64,000 bases of DNA, taken from positions 13,411-77,410 of the forward strand of contig WBMV01002648.1 in assembly GCA_013396655.1 (NCBI GenBank). Direction: 5' to 3'. Of the stretch, positions 1-14,945 are shown piece after piece (within the stretch, counting starts at the first letter, position 1; each line of letters opens with the position of its first letter). Position numbers and translations under genes: made by a program. The DNA comes from Campylorhamphus procurvoides (taxonomy: Eukaryota; Chordata; Aves; Passeriformes; Dendrocolaptidae). Below the pieces are notes generated by a model that was not told the origin of the DNA, searched no databases, and worked only from the letters and a program-made list of their open reading frames with translations.

Positions 1-3000
1 TGTTTTTCCTCCTATTCTGCTCATGTGTATTCTCTCTGTCTCCTATTCCTGCACAGAAGTGAGATACTTTTTCTCCACCACTGATTCTCAGAGATTTTCT
101 GTAGCTTAAAGAGAGGCTTCAGATGTTGCTTTACAGAACAGTCATTAGGGGCATACTGTGATTAGAACAGAGGACCTTTCCAAGGGTGGAAGAATATGAA
201 GATGTATATATACAAATTAAATGTAGTTTAGCTAATTAAAAAATCGGTTTAGGTTTGTAATTGTAAGGTTCTTTTCCCCCAGAAAGCAACTGAGTTTTAT
301 GATCATGACGTGTCTCTCCTCCAAACAGGCTTTGTTAGCTTAGTCAGGGGGAACTATCTTTCGAATTTGTGGAATTTGGAGTGGTGTTCTTTTTCTTATG
401 CTGATGACAAGGCAACATCATGAGTGCAGATGTCACAGTGAATTTCTGGAAAATCTAAGAAAAAGATCAATAGTCCATTTTCAGAACATTAAGTCCATAG
501 TAACAGAATGAAATGTAAACTAAGGGACGGAACATGCTGTATTATTCTTATGCGTCAATCTTCTGGTATTACCATATTTAAGTAACTGAGATAAGTAGTG
601 ATTCATAAGGCAACTTATTAGGGGGATATTGCACAAAGCTTGATACCAGCTGATGGAAATAAACAGATATTTTGTCAAGAATTAGGCTATCGACTAAACA
701 CAGGAAGACTATTTTTTGAAGCAAGTATATGCACTTTTGAATTTCTGTTCCTCTTGTCTACATTTCCACTTTAACAATTAAGATTTTTAGTCTCTGAGAC
801 ATACTTGTTTTGGATTAGATTTGTAGTCTGCTGCTAGCTGATGTCTTCTGTGTAAACGCTATAATAGAGAGTTCCTAGTGTGCAATGTTACAGGCATAGG
901 CAGATTGTAAAATGATGCTTGTCTTCTGTGGGTGTCATAATAGTTCCGTTGGAGCCCTGTTAATCTGCAGAAACTGAGGTAGTGACTGCTTTCTAAGAGA
1001 GGCTGTGACCTTTCTGGGATTGCCCTGCTTTGGGCCTGCTCACTGCCTTGGTTTAGCATCCCTCTGCATCCTTTTCCATTCTTTCTTTGTGCCAGCAAAA
1101 TGACTCAGCAAGTCCTAACACAAACATGCAATTCTGTTGTGTAAAAATTGTGATTGTTTACTTAACTAACTGTAAAATTTTGTTGGTAGCTTCCATGCAG
1201 CTCTCTCTTGGCATCAAAGCTGTGGGTTAGATTGATGGATACATTCTAGCAGGAATGCTTGAGAGGTTCTGAAAGTATTCAGGGATGCATAGCGTTGTTA
1301 ATCTCAAAATAGCTTTCAAAAGGTGTAGCAATGAGCATAATTGCCACAGTTGGAAATACTGGCAGGCTGAATAACCAGCACAAGATCAATGAATTAGCAA
1401 GTTAGAGAATCAGGAAGGGAACCCGCCATATTATTTCTCTCTGTTCAGGCTATTAGATTTTATACAGTTCTAGTGCCTATGACATGGCTTTCAAGAAAAT
1501 CTGAAATGTTGGCATGCTGTTGTATCACTTTAAGTTGTAAAGCTACAAGTAAATTGATCCTCAAAGAACATGTATAAATTGAAAATAATTTGCAGACAAA
1601 ATCTTCTGTTCTGCTATTTGAGAGCTGTTGCTTTAGAAATGCTATCCTGTGGTGAGTATTATTAATTGCAGCTCCTGCTGGTAGTTGGTTTTTTCCAAAG
1701 TTTTTCTTGAAGATAGACTAATCCAAATACATCAGACACTGAACACCTGTATCCTTGTATTATACCTTGTCTTACACTCTATGATTCTTCAGGTAATATT
1801 TCTCTCATCCCTTGTTAAAATCTACAGGTGTACAACACCTGCTCTTTAAAATGTTTTGAAAGATTTATGAGAGCCAGTAAAATGTCCTAGTAGCACTGAT
1901 TCAACAAAATGGAAAACAAAAAATAGTAGTACCAGATTCAGTTACCATAGGCCTTTTACTGCACTCAGTGAAAAAACATGCCTGTGTCAAAGGAAGGTCA
2001 GAAATTGTCTCAGCAAGTATAAATTGAGTTCTATTTGACCTCACATGTTAGAATTATGAGTCATTTTGAAGTTAACTTTTGCCTTAAATAGTGACATCAG
2101 CTGATTTTTTCAATAATATCTTCTTACTGCATCAGGGAGAAGCTTTTTTTAAAAATAAATTTCCTACTGACATGCCTATATTGTTCTGTACAAACATGCT
2201 TATACTCTTAGTCCTGGTAAAAATTACCAAGTGATAGAATATTTCAGGTATAGTAAATGGAGCCTTTCTTATGCTTTATGAAGGACAAGGTTTTCATCAC
2301 TTCATTGATCTCAGAGTACTGCAGGTACTACAGTGTTCTAATTATGGTCTCTTGGAGAGAAGGTAATTAAATGCTGTTTTCAGACAATATTTTGTATGTT
2401 ACTGTTGTAAAATGTGGAATATGTCAAGATATCCTAAATCAAGATATTCTTTGGTGTCAGGTCTCTGCTCAAGCCTAATCAGCAAGAAAGGAGACCTAAT
2501 CAGTGGAACTAGGAGCATCTAGCATTCCCTAGTCAAGGACATGCGGAAATTAACAAGCTTTAAGGATGCAGTAAATCAAGATGTTAATGTATGTCTGTGT
2601 ACACATTGCTAACTTGGCAAAACAGTCGAGGTCCATGTATCCTGTAGCTGAACTGTGATTATTATAATGCTAAAAATCACACTTACAGGTCAAAACGAAC
2701 CCAGGCGTGAAGATGCTTCCCCTTTGCATACATGAAAGTTATCTGGGGTTATGTAACTTGTATGGAAATTTACTAACTACTAATGGAGGGGCGGTATTTT
2801 GGAAGTTACTAACTCTGAATTTTTGTATATGAATAATGGCATGGAAAAGTCCGGTGGTTGTGCTTTATTTGGGGAATGCCACCGAGCACCCAGGCTTGCA
2901 CAGCTCTGAAATAAATAACCAATGTCTCTCTTAAGTATGTAATTGTTGGCTTGTTGCACACTGGGTAACAAATCCAATTTTTGGGCAAATTATGATATCC

Positions 3001-4522
3001 AAAAGAGCAGGGTTTCCTTAAGAAGTAGTATTATTTTTAAAACTGGATACTGTGTCATTTGATCCTGTATCTTTAGATACCATTTGCAGTTAAAACAGCA
3101 GCTGTAAGAGCACATGTTTCCATCTAAACTGTTTGTTAGAAAGCATTTTCCAATAAAATAGTGACATTGCAATCTCTAAACAGAATTCCCTTAACAACTC
3201 TTATCAGATTGTTTTTAGGGGTTGGTAGAAATATAGTATATTAAAAAATTCTAAGTTTGATAACAGCTAGAGTTACATAGACAAAAACAATAGCAGAAAA
3301 TTAAGGCACCATCAAGTCTTTGTACTATTGCAAAGGATCTAAATAGCATGGATACAAATGATCACTGGTAAGGAACTGTACAAACATCTACATAATAAAG
3401 ACTACAAACCAAAATGAAGTGAAAGAATACATCTTCCATCCAACTTTGCAAAATGCCAAAGATAGATTTATTTACTTTTCTTTTCTACTATAAAAGTTGT
3501 TAATCTTTAATACAAAGGACTTGTACTTTTCCTCCAAACTTTGTCCCTAGGGACAGTGGTTTCAACCAGCCCTACATGTTAAGAGATACTCCAGAAATAG
3601 GGAATTGGGCATACTGTCCGTGTCCAGTGAGGGTTAATTCTGGAAATACTGAAGCTGAATGCTTAGGGCTGATTACCAGTGAACAAGCAGCCAAAGAACT
3701 TGCACAGGACACAGGCAGCAGCACAGCAGAAGTAAACTTAAGTCTGTTTCCCTGTATTCTTCATCTGAATCCATCCATCTGGTGTCCCTCCTCTTATTCA
3801 GAAAATCCCTCTATTGTCATCTTGTGTAGCTGCCCTTAGCCTGACCAAACAGTAAGAGTTTTCTAAGAATCAGAGTGAACTCCTTCATACTGAGCTGTGT
3901 ACTGCTGTGTCTAGACTCCTGCAGGCCCTTGATGCTGCTAATTTAAAGCTAGTTCAGGTACCCATGGGCTGCAGAACAGAAGCCATGTCAGCAGTGATAG
4001 ACTTCCTTCTAGTTTTCTTTTTGTTTCCTTGTTTCTTCTCTTTTTATGAGGCACAAATATGGAAGAAATGCTCTTCCAAATGCAGTTCCAAATTAACATT
4101 GTAGGGTGAGGTGGTGTCAGTTGGAGGGGGCAAGAGAGGTTTCTGCTCAGTGAAGGCAAATCCTGAAACCTGTCATTTATGGTGTGTCCTAAAGTTTGGG
4201 AACAGATTTTTCCACAGAACATATAAAACTGAAAGTTGGGGGTGGGCCAGAACTGCTTCTACATAGCATGAAGTGTAGAGCCTGTGTATAGGTCCTGCCC
4301 TGTGCTAAGCAAAGGGCTACTACTACACAGTAGTTCTGTCAGCCTTGTAGAAGGAAATGTAAGAGGATGAAACCAGTAGAGGGTAAAAAGATGAGTTTTG
4401 TAAGGTGTTTGCATACATCTGGGTTTTTGATCATTTCAGCACTGCACTCAGTCCAGTTGGATATTGGTGAAAAATGTTTTAAGTAAGTAAATACCATTTG
4501 AGATTACCATTTAAAAATCTGT

Positions 4523-4541
4523 TGACTGAGGTTACTGAGGT
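4523..4541. repeat. 9-bp direct tandem duplication
   Basis: The unit ctgaggtta occurs twice head to tail. It is a small local duplication in intron sequence with no apparent function. Confidence 0.6.
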
Positions 4542-7500
4542 TACCCACCGTGCCCTCTGGCTGACCACTGTGACCAACAATTTTTTCTGATGTTCATCAT
4601 TAGTGTAAATTATTTTCTTTGTTCTGTTGTGTCACTGAGCTGGGTGCCGTGAGGAATTCAGAGTAGGGGGAGAGCAGCTGAATGGACAGATTGGGTGATG
4701 AGAAACAGCTACAGCAAGTTTCTCCCAGTGAAGGCATAGCTACAGTCTGTTAAATTTCCTAGGTCAGAAGTGTTCTCTGACATATCTTCAAGCTTGCTGT
4801 TACACAAAATTTGCAAAATCAAACTTTACAAGAGCACTGTAAGATTTCAGGTTTTGCTCTGTGAATTTATTTGCCCCACTGACAAAAGATACTCTGAACA
4901 TACCTTTTTTTTCCATAAGATTGCCCAGAGAACTGGGCTCACCATTTAATCTCCTGTAGGTTTCCTACAGAGATTTCCAAAGTGTAACCTAATCTAAGCC
5001 ATTCACATAACTTTACAAGACATACAATTTTGCATTCCTACAACATGTTCTTTTGCAACAAGATCATGATAATAAATTCACTGACCTGCATATAGAGGAA
5101 CACTTCATGTAATGGGAGCAGGGCCATCTTTTAAGTGCTTTTGTGAAAAAGCTGGCCATAGAGATCTCACTCAATGTCACTTCATGAATTTTGGTTTTTT
5201 TCTGAAAAAAGTACTGGAGCTCAGATGTGTAGTCAGTACCTCAGTAGCTACATTTTTCACATGTGGCTTCTGAACATTTATTTTTCTCCTGCAGAACTGC
5301 AAAAATTTCCTAGGAAGTGATATTCATATGATAGTCCAGTGTATTATGTAAATGCCTTTAATACACAAGATTTTTTTTAAATCATCAGGAAAATGACCTC
5401 TAGAACCTGAAGAATAAAATTTGCTTCTTTCAGTGAGTTACATATAAGTACAGTAAAACATAACCTAATTAGATGCGATTTCCAATAAATGTAAGAAAAA
5501 TGTAACCAAAGCAAAATAAATAAACAGAATTTAGCCAATGTCCTGTCATAAAATATCAAATGAATTATGCGTGCTTGGTGCAGTTCCTTGGGAAAGTAGA
5601 ACATAGGACTACAATACTTGTGCTCAATCATCAAATCCAGACATTGCTATTACAAGCCTCAACTTTATTTTTCTTTAATTAAATTCAGGTCTAAAAATTA
5701 TTGAACTTCATGTTTCCAGCAAAACTCTGTAAAGATACAGTCCCATCTTACCTTGCCTCTTCTTTAATGTTGGACTAAATGGAAAGCTCCAGTGAGACCA
5801 GAGAGATAAATTTTCACATCAAAACATACTAACCTTTGTTTTCAAACTGTGTTGTAACTCAGACACAAAATAACTAGGTTACATTACAACATATTGTTTT
5901 ATTTTTCAGTGTTTTATTTAAAGTGTTTAAAGCTTAATTAATTTCAACAGTAGTAGGGTAACACAGAATAAATCTCTCTGAATGGACTCTTGATGGCAAT
6001 TTCATAATCACTGAGCTTTTAATTACTAATGCTTACCATATTTAAAAACCAAGTCTTTTCCTCCTTAAACAATTGATCAAGGAGTTACTGCTTCGGGCAA
6101 CTCCATTTTCTTTATTTTATGTTATTTTACTTTGAAGTAGTTAGCTAATGCATTTAGAGAGCTGAAAGTAACAGGAAAAAATACTTTGTTTTTCAGATTA
6201 TAATACAGAGGTCACTTACTGCTTTCTTACTAAGTATGTGTTAACAAACAGTCTGTTTTAGGAAGCAGTAGGGACTTTGAGTGAGTTTAGGAAGATGAGA
6301 AAGTTAATTTTCATGTCTGCATCCAGTTTTGAAAGTTTACAATGAAATCTGTAAATTTTAGGTAGAGCTGAGAAAATCTATGGCATTCTGTATTGAACTT
6401 TCATTAGCCTCTGGATGTTCTGGTTCAAGGAATATTTTTTGTGAATGAAACACATTGCTCATCTGATGTGCATGATACTTTTGTGTATTGTTGATAGTGT
6501 TGATACTTACGATTGTCCTTATTATTATTTATTTGTGTAATAGTTAAAAATATACATTATAGTTAAGATAGTATTAAAGATGCAATAACTTCTCAGTTAC
6601 TAAAGAAATAAGCTCCTTCAAATATTATGGTTATTTTGAAAGATCTCTGAGATTACCAATTATTTTTTCTTATGTTGTAATAATAACTATTAGATTGCAC
6701 ACATCTATAATTCTTGTTGCACATTCCAGTTCAGATACATTTAATTGTGGTCTTTTTCATTTAGGTGGCATGTAATGATTATCCTTAGCATACATTTAAA
6801 ACCCAACAGATTCAGCTGCAAGCTCAGTGTCTGAATTTGGTTCTTAACTTGAGTAAGTGGTCCTGTAATGTGCTGCAATAACATCCATAGATCCTTGTAA
6901 TTTCATATTAGTTTCTGTGAAAATACAGTAAAACTTTGTCATTTTCTACAGATTATACTAGTTCTTCACTAGCTACATTTTTTATTTTATTTTGTATTGT
7001 TTTCTGTGTTTGGTTGCAACATAGCCAATGTATTTAAAATCCTGTAGTTAAAGACATTTAAAATATAGAAAGAGCTTAGTATGTGTAAGAATGTTAACAT
7101 TGCACTTAATAGCATTTAGAATATTTACATTTTGACCTGGAACTTCAATTTCTTTCATGGGCAAAACTTCTGTGTCTATCAGAAAAAGGCATTTCAAAGT
7201 AAGGACAAAAGGATCTCTAATATTATAATAGTGCATATTTCCTACGTGTTAAAGAAAACATAAGGAAATTGCAAGTTAACGATCAAAATAATTTGTGTTA
7301 GCCTTGTGAATAGGATGTACTTTCTAACTTCATATATGAATCCTTCAGTTAGGCATATCAGATTCAAAAGTGAAAAATCAGTGAAACCTCAGAGCAATAC
7401 TGCCACAGTATGCAGGAGATGCTCATGCCAAAGATGCAGAGGGGTGCTGAGACACAAAGCAGAGGACAGAAGTGGGCATGGCTTAACTAAGCATAGGGAA

Positions 7501-8041
7501 AAATTCTTTCTCTAGGAGAAAATTTACCATTTTGGCTATTCAGATCGAAAGAGATAAAGGAGTGAGTGATTTAGCAACCCTCCCACTGCATTAAACAGTG
7601 AATTATGTTCTGTGTCACTTTATTCATCCAAATTGTTGAAAAACTGAATCAGATCCAAGCAGCTGTGAGCACTTAAAAATATGTTTCATTGTCTCCTGGA
7701 TTTTACAACTTCACTACTCATCTTTTATAGGTTGTTTTTATGTGAAAAATATTTAGATGAATCTTGTGTATATTCTTAATTAAATCATGTGGGTTGGCAG
7801 CTGTAAACAATCATGCATCAATAATCATTTACTCTGTGTGCTGTAGTACCACTGTGTAATCTGGTTTTGCTAGTATTAGTCTTGTGTTTAGCTCTTGGTA
7901 GATAAGCTTGTGTATAGTATTTTTATCCTTTCAAAAGAAACATTTGCAAATTTATGTATGAATAGTCAACCTTGTATAATGTTTTGCATGGGAAAATGGT
8001 ACTCTTTTTTATGGAAGAGTTTTCAGAACAAGAGAGACAGG

Positions 8042-8069
8042 TCTTGTGACTAATTAACCTTGTGACTAA
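8042..8069. repeat. 16-bp imperfect tandem duplication
   Basis: The 12-mer cttgtgactaat is repeated after a 4-nt spacer (taac), which is consistent with a 16-bp tandem duplication. It is intronic with no evident role. Confidence 0.6.
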
Positions 8070-9108
8070 TGTATCAGTTACTGTGTCCTGTACCTATATA
8101 ATGGGAAAAAAACTATGAGTGTAATGGAATTAGATTGTAAAAAATGCATTTTTTCCCTTGATTTTGAAGACTGGGATCAATAGCAGTACATTGGTCCTTC
8201 TACTGAGGAGGAAACAAAAAGAGCTTCATATTTTTAGAGAGAACTGCAGATTATCTATACAACTGCATCTAACTTGTCAAAATACAAGGAAAAAAGCCAG
8301 CAGAAAGGAACAGAGGGACAGGGCCAAGTCTCACTCTTCATTTAAGTGCCTTTGGGAAGCTTTTCTGTTTGAATCCATTTCATAGCTCCCTTTTGTGACA
8401 TTTAAATAGCAACATGTTCTTTTCTGTTTCTGAGTCTCTACTGGAGTTCTTATGTTCTCAGGATTTTGATACCCTGCCCTGAATAAAACATCAAGTTGTC
8501 CATTATTTGGCTTGCTGAAGTGGGGACTAGTGCTATATGTGAGAGATAAAGGAGTCTATTCTAGTACTGGATTACCTTGCTTTCTGGAGACTTTGCAAAA
8601 GTTATTTTGGATAATAGGTGCCCTGGAGGAAGAAAGTTCTGATACTCTCATTCTTTTCAGCTGCTTTTCCTTGAATTCAAACATCTTGAGAATCATCCCA
8701 ACAAACTCACAGAATTTATGAACTGGAAATAGTTTACAAGAACATACGGTCTTGAAGAAACTCATCAGGTTGTGCTACTGCTCCGTTTACGCTGACTCTT
8801 AGGCAGCAAAATCACTTTCGTCATGTGTGCTAATGAAACAATATATCCTTAGTTATACCAATGTGGATGAAATACAGGATGAACACTTGCAAATAACAAT
8901 AGTAATTTTAAATCAAATAATTTTATCTGAAAAGAGTGTGATGGAAGACTATTCTCAAGATAAGTTTTCCTTTGTTTTCATTTATCAAAAGGCAGTAGCT
9001 AATCTATGCATCCACATCTAGTCAGTGTTTTCTGTGTAAAGGAACAACTAGCTATTTAATTTGCATTTCTTAGATGTGTCCTCTATAAGCAATTCCAAGA
9101 TCAGTCAT

Positions 9109-9140
9109 TTTCTCTTAGTGTATCTTTCTCTTAGTGAAAC
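9109..9140. repeat. Short tandem duplication containing tttctcttagtg
   Basis: The word ttctcttagtg recurs about 16 nt apart, giving nearly two copies of one unit. It is a local duplication in intronic DNA. Confidence 0.5.
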
Positions 9141-10424
9141 AAAAGATAATTTCTTCACAGAAAAATCTTAACAGTCACAAATGACAAAACTTTGGCCATA
9201 GAGTAATACATTATTGTAAAAACAAAACCCAGGTGAATGCCCCTTTAATCCTCTTAGCTTCCCCTTGTCTCACATAAACTAAAGAGGAGGTTACACCATG
9301 CTTTAAAATATGGAAAAAAAATTTCCTAAATACTTTCTTCAACTGGCATCCTAGCAACAGTAAAATAATTACTTTCATATCACTTTGAACTTGATTATAT
9401 CATAGAAACATGAGAAATGTTTTACATGAATCACCCAGGTTGCAGAAAATGAGGAAATGCTTTACTGTGCTGAAGCCTTGTTTGTCAAGGAGCAATTATA
9501 TCTTTCTATCACACAGTGTCATTTCCATAGCATAGGTATAATAAAATAAATTGCAGAAGAAATCAGGACACTCTTGTTTTCCTCATATTTCGTTGCAGAA
9601 ACAAAAATAGGTTTAAAGAATGTATGTTAGAATGAAAATGAGTCTCATGAGTGATTTCACATTGATTTGTTGTATAGGGGATGGTACCAACCATTTTCTG
9701 GGAATAAGGCACCAAAAACTAAATTACAGGGGAATCAGCTTAATAGGGTATCAAGGCTAAAATCTTTGTAACATCAGGAAAAGCATCAGTGGTATATTAT
9801 GAGCAGATCAGATTGATAAGGGAAATTGATGTTACACAAGGCTTGGAAGCATATTTGGGGAAAAAATTATTTGATGGTATGAGACAGGAGGTGAATTCAA
9901 AGGCATTGCAGAGTGTGTAGATGTACAGAACATGGGGGTAATTTTAGCAGCTGCACATGTTATGAATGTGAGAAATGAAATTCAGATGTCAGGGAAGCAA
10001 GAAGAGAGATAACACCTGGGTGAACATATTTTCAGTATTTAGATATAGTAGTGTAGTTCCTAATTACCTCTACTATATATTTTACTCTGTGGTATTAATA
10101 TATTTTCATCCATGTGTACAGAATTACAGGCTTATAATATTTTAAGGTATCTTAAAGTGAACCCACTCTTCACAGAAGTGGAAGCAGTTCTGACAACTAA
10201 TTGGACCATCTTATATTCCAGGATAACATCTAGTCATCACATGTCTTATGGGCAGAATCAGATTTTCTCAGAAGTAGAATCAGTGACAAGAGACAGTTTT
10301 AAAAATACAGCATTTGCATTAAAATAGGAGTGCAATAGGTATTTTCAATTTTTTTTTCAACAAATAACAAAAAATATTAAATATTCTTAAAATGGCATAT
10401 GCATTCAACTGTTAAGGTCAGCAC

Positions 10425-10442
10425 TTTTTTTTTTTTTTTTTT
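10425..10442. repeat. Poly-T run (18 T)
   Basis: An uninterrupted T run in intron sequence. No retrotransposon body was recognised beside it, so it is called only as a homopolymer. Confidence 0.9.
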
Positions 10443-13400
10443 GAGGTTACAGAAATGATGTAAAACTCCCGTCTAGAAAACAGAGGCTATCTCAAACTTG
10501 ATCTTGAAAACTAGGGTAAATTTTAGGGTAAATTGTGTGTTGCCTACGTAGTTCCCCTGGAAGTCTGAATCTGTCCTTACATTAGTGTTTTCATAAACAT
10601 GCTGTTTCTGTGCACTCTGCTTCCTATTCCCTTGGGCTAGTGTCCTTGACATTAAATGATGAGGCTTTTAAAAAAAATACTTCAGAAGAAAATGTTGGGT
10701 TGTTTTAATGTATTCCAGACATTTAAAATAATTTTAATTGATCAATCTTTGCTTTTTATGTTATTTTTATAAATGTATGTTTAAAATATATGGTTACATG
10801 TAAAAAAAAATAGGTAATTTAAACAATTGGCAACAGGAAGGGAGTATTTGATAGGAAAGCTATAATAAATTTTTAGAAAGATTTATCTTCACTAAATGAG
10901 ATCAGTTTTTGTTAATGCTAGCAAGTATTCATATTGTGATTTCTTATATGATGGTGTTCTTGGCAAACAAACCTCCCTTTGAATTCAGATTAGAATCTGT
11001 TATTCCTACTTTCCCATTTAAAGTCATACCCTAGAAGAAGCTTCAGTTTGCAAGTCCATAAAGCATTTTGCACAAAGTATCTATACTGGGCTAGAAAATG
11101 AATTTTGTTTTTCTTTCTGTGAAAGTTCACTATTTTTAAATACTTGTCCCAGGAAATCTATGCCATCCAATTCTTACAGATTTTTGAATGGACAAATACC
11201 AGATATGAGCCATCCAATAGTAATCACGCTGTTTAAGCACTGAAGATTTGTTGCCAAGAATCAGGTGGTTTATTTCTAAAAAAAATGTTCTAGAAGGAAA
11301 AATATAGGCCTGATAACACTTTTCTCCTGTTACCCGTTTTCACAATGGGACATTTATTTTTAAATTATCTGAAGATTAATTTGTCCCTTTTAAGAACTTC
11401 ACAGAGAATTTCCACTTTCAAGAATCCCTCTACCCTCAAGCTTTATTGTAGCGTTATTAAACACAGATAGCCACTTACGTATTCCAGATGTTCACAGTGG
11501 TCCTACATGCTTCCTGACAGTTTCAAGAGCTACTATATGCTCTGACATGAGATTAGTTGCCAGCAACTGAATAGAACTAGACTCAAACAGAAAGCAATAG
11601 GGAAAATGTATTTTAGAAAAGGCTATTTCTGTATGGGTATTGTATGGATCAGAATTAATTTTTCTTCCATCTTTTGAGAGAATATTCTCTGTAGGGAGCA
11701 ATGAAATGCAAAAGGGTCAGAATTCTTTGACCAGGCTCTATTAGGTATTCCATGTGAGGAGGGTTTAATGTTTAAAACAAAATTTACTTCCCTGAAGACA
11801 TTTGATGTTATGTGGGATTTTGATTTAGCAGAGGCAATACACTGAAATCAGGCAACTATAGCCATTGTGATGTAGAGTGGGATCACAGAAACAAATCTGA
11901 TTCTCACTACTGGTCTTCGTATGCTCAGTCATGGTGCTGGACATTAGCAGGTGCTAGGAAGGAATATGTGAGTTAAAGCCAGCTCCAGCCCATTGATCTT
12001 TTCAAAATTCATTTTGTCTGTTCAGTTTTGTGCCCTCTGCGGGGCTGAGCCACATATGTACTTAACCATTGCTGGGCTGGGTAATTCAAGAAGCCATTTA
12101 CGCTCTTTTGATTAACTCAGGAATAAACATTTACACAAGCAGTTAATCCAGTGAACTGATAGAGACATTTATCTAAAACTAACTTTCTGATCCCTCCTGT
12201 GTTAAGTTGAGTTTTCTTTGCAATAGGTGTGGTCTGTCTGTTCCTACATTCTTTGCTCAGTCATAGGCACATCACCCTTCCCTATCTCATGTTTTATGGG
12301 TTTATTGATCAGAAATCAAAAGGGGTGTTTTTTTTTGATAAACAGGTTTATTTAAGAAAAGCAGTTGTGGATAAGAAAAATTAAAGATGGACTAATTAAA
12401 GATAAAAAGAGTGGGAAAAGAATAGTGTGTATTTGTTTACACAGAAATGTAGGGAAAATTAGTCAAATTAATAGACACAGCCTTCATATCATGTGTACCT
12501 TGTAGCACTATACAACTGTAGGTGCTGGTCTGGAGTAGTGATGTATTTGGTCACTTCTGGTCAAGAAGTAAAAAGGGAAAGTATGCTTGGTTTATGTATT
12601 TCCAAGTCATTGTGATGTACCATTTATAGTAGTCTTTCCTTAGTGTCTGGATTAGGGCTCACTCTATGAAAGAAAAGCATAATTCAAGCTCTATTTTTTC
12701 CATCTAACATAAATTTTAGAAGGTATTTCTTCCTAATGGGGTTTTTGATGCTGTGTATATATGCTGTACATACAAGACAGTAATGGACAATGATAAAAAC
12801 TTCTATGTAAATAGCAAATTCTCATTGGTGTTTCACTACAGCTGATCACAGGATCAGAAGTGCCATATTTTTAGATATCATGAAAACTAGTTCACACTGT
12901 TCATTTTGGCCCCAGGAAAAAAAAAAGTGAGCTTCAGAAGCGGTTGATTGAGAAAGCTACAAATACGGCCTGAAAGACTGCAAAAGAACATTGTGGCATT
13001 GCCCACCTTTAAAGCAAATGTAACTGCAAAACAAGTTGGAAAACATAGAAAGCAAGTTTAAATTGTTAAAATTACTTCCTGTGGTGTAGCACAGTATTCA
13101 TTGTCATCATCTCACCGTCTCGTCTGTAGAGTAACAAAGGCTTTTGTCAGTGTACAGAAACAGAATTTTACAGTAGGAGGCAGGCCCAGCTCGTGACCTG
13201 AGGCATGTGGTACTCATTCAGAGTAAATTGTGCATCTGTCGTATCTGTCCAATGAATCACTGAAAAGCATATCCTCAAGGTAATTTGTTTATGCATGTAT
13301 TTGGTGAGAGCTGTTCTGAAATGGCTTGAAACCTGTTTCTGGCTTTTTAAGCAACAAGTTTTTCCTTTTCTTGGAAAGCCCCATTCAGTTTTGTTGCCAG

Positions 13401-14531
13401 AGCAGTGAGGTGTCTCCTTTTAAAAGTCACATCTTATTTGATTGTATACAGCAGAGTTCCATGAAGCTTTCATAAGGCACTCTTACAATTTACCCATGCA
13501 ATTTAAGGACTGAAAGTCTTTATTCTGTAAGTCCTAAAAATAAACTTTTCTACCTCTGTCCAAAAGTTCAATTTATAAATGTGGATCAAGATTCCTAATA
13601 ATTTTCTATGCCATGTAAAACAAACATCTAGAAAAAGTGTTCATAAAAATCATGCCATGAGGAAGTTAAAGTAATGGATCAAACTAGTTCAATTTCTTAG
13701 AAGATTGAGTTATTTCTTAGAAAGGTTACATTTGGGTTTTCTTTCATATTAATAGTATGAGAAAATATGAGGCAAAGAAAATATTTATTGCATATTTCTC
13801 CATACATTTTCCATAATCTCCATAAATTTTTCATATTTTATTCTGAGCAGAATGAGTTAGAACCTCTTCAGCACCTATTATATACAAGCTAATAAAATTT
13901 TGGAGGTTTTTTCTCTTTCTAGATCACAGGTGTAAAACAAGGTTAAATGAAGGGAAAAAGAAGTTGTGACTTTTCCTTTCTCAATTTCTGACATTTTTCT
14001 TCTCATTTTACAGTATGTAGTTTTCTGTCTGAGTCTTTTGCTGTTCATGAATGTTTTTATGGACAAGTTTTCCACTTGGTGATGTTGCCTTTAAAAAAAA
14101 AAGTCTAAAGATTTAAAAAGTATACTAGCAGTACTTAGCGATGACAGTACACTGTACTATTGCTCTAAGTCTTTTCCTTTAGAAGTTAAAAAACAAGACA
14201 TGGGAATTATTTGTCAGTTTTTACACTAGAAGAAGGTATCCTTGAATTCAGAGCTTTGTTTCACAAAGTATTTGGAACAGTGGTGGCCTGTGTATGCTTT
14301 CACATGGTTTGAGCCTTCTGGATAGTTCAGTATAAAGCTGACAAGAAGAATTGTTGACGGACACCATGATACTGAAAAGGGAGTGAAAGAGAAGATGAAG
14401 TACTGACAACTACAGAGAAATGCATATTAAGAAAAAAAAATCAGTCTTTAGCTTATATATGTGAGATCATGGGCTTTGTTACCACTGAGGAAAGAGATCA
14501 GAGAATGATAGTGGACAGTTCTGTGAAAATG

Positions 14532-14945
14532 ACAGAATCACAGAGTTGTTATGGTTGGAAGGGACCTCTGGAGCTCATCTAGTGCAACTCTGCTCCCAAG
14601 GAGGGGTGTCCTAGGTCAAGTTGCACAGGAGGGCATCCAGGTGGGCTTTGAATGTCTCCAGGGAGGGAGACCCCACCTTCCAGTCTCTGCCATCCTCTGT
14701 GTAAATAATTTCTTCATCATGTTGAGGTGGAACTTCATGTCTTTTAGTTTCTAGCCATTACTCCTTGTCCTGTTGCTGGGCATTACTGAAAAGAGTCTGG
14801 CACCTGCCTTTGAGGGGAAGATACCCTGTCTGTCTTCTTTTCTCGAGACTAAACAGGCACATCTCTCTCAGTCTCTCTTCATTAGAGAGATGCTCCTAAT
14901 CATCATTGTGGCCCTCTGCTGGACTGTCTCCAATAGCTCCTAGGA
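14532..14945 (-). mobile_element. CR1 LINE 3' region, 5'-truncated
   Basis: The + strand shows the reverse complement of a CR1 3' end. It opens with acagaatcacagag followed by ggttggaagggacctctgg, the hallmark of CR1 tails, and continues through the familiar untranslated tail (phrases such as ttgaatgtctccagggaggg and ccttgtcctgttgctgggca). The match fades near 14945. At about 410 bp this is a typical 5'-truncated copy with only the 3' part kept. CR1 is the dominant LINE family of birds. It carries many substitutions and is inactive. An open frame of 67 codons over part of it is fortuitous. Confidence 0.9.
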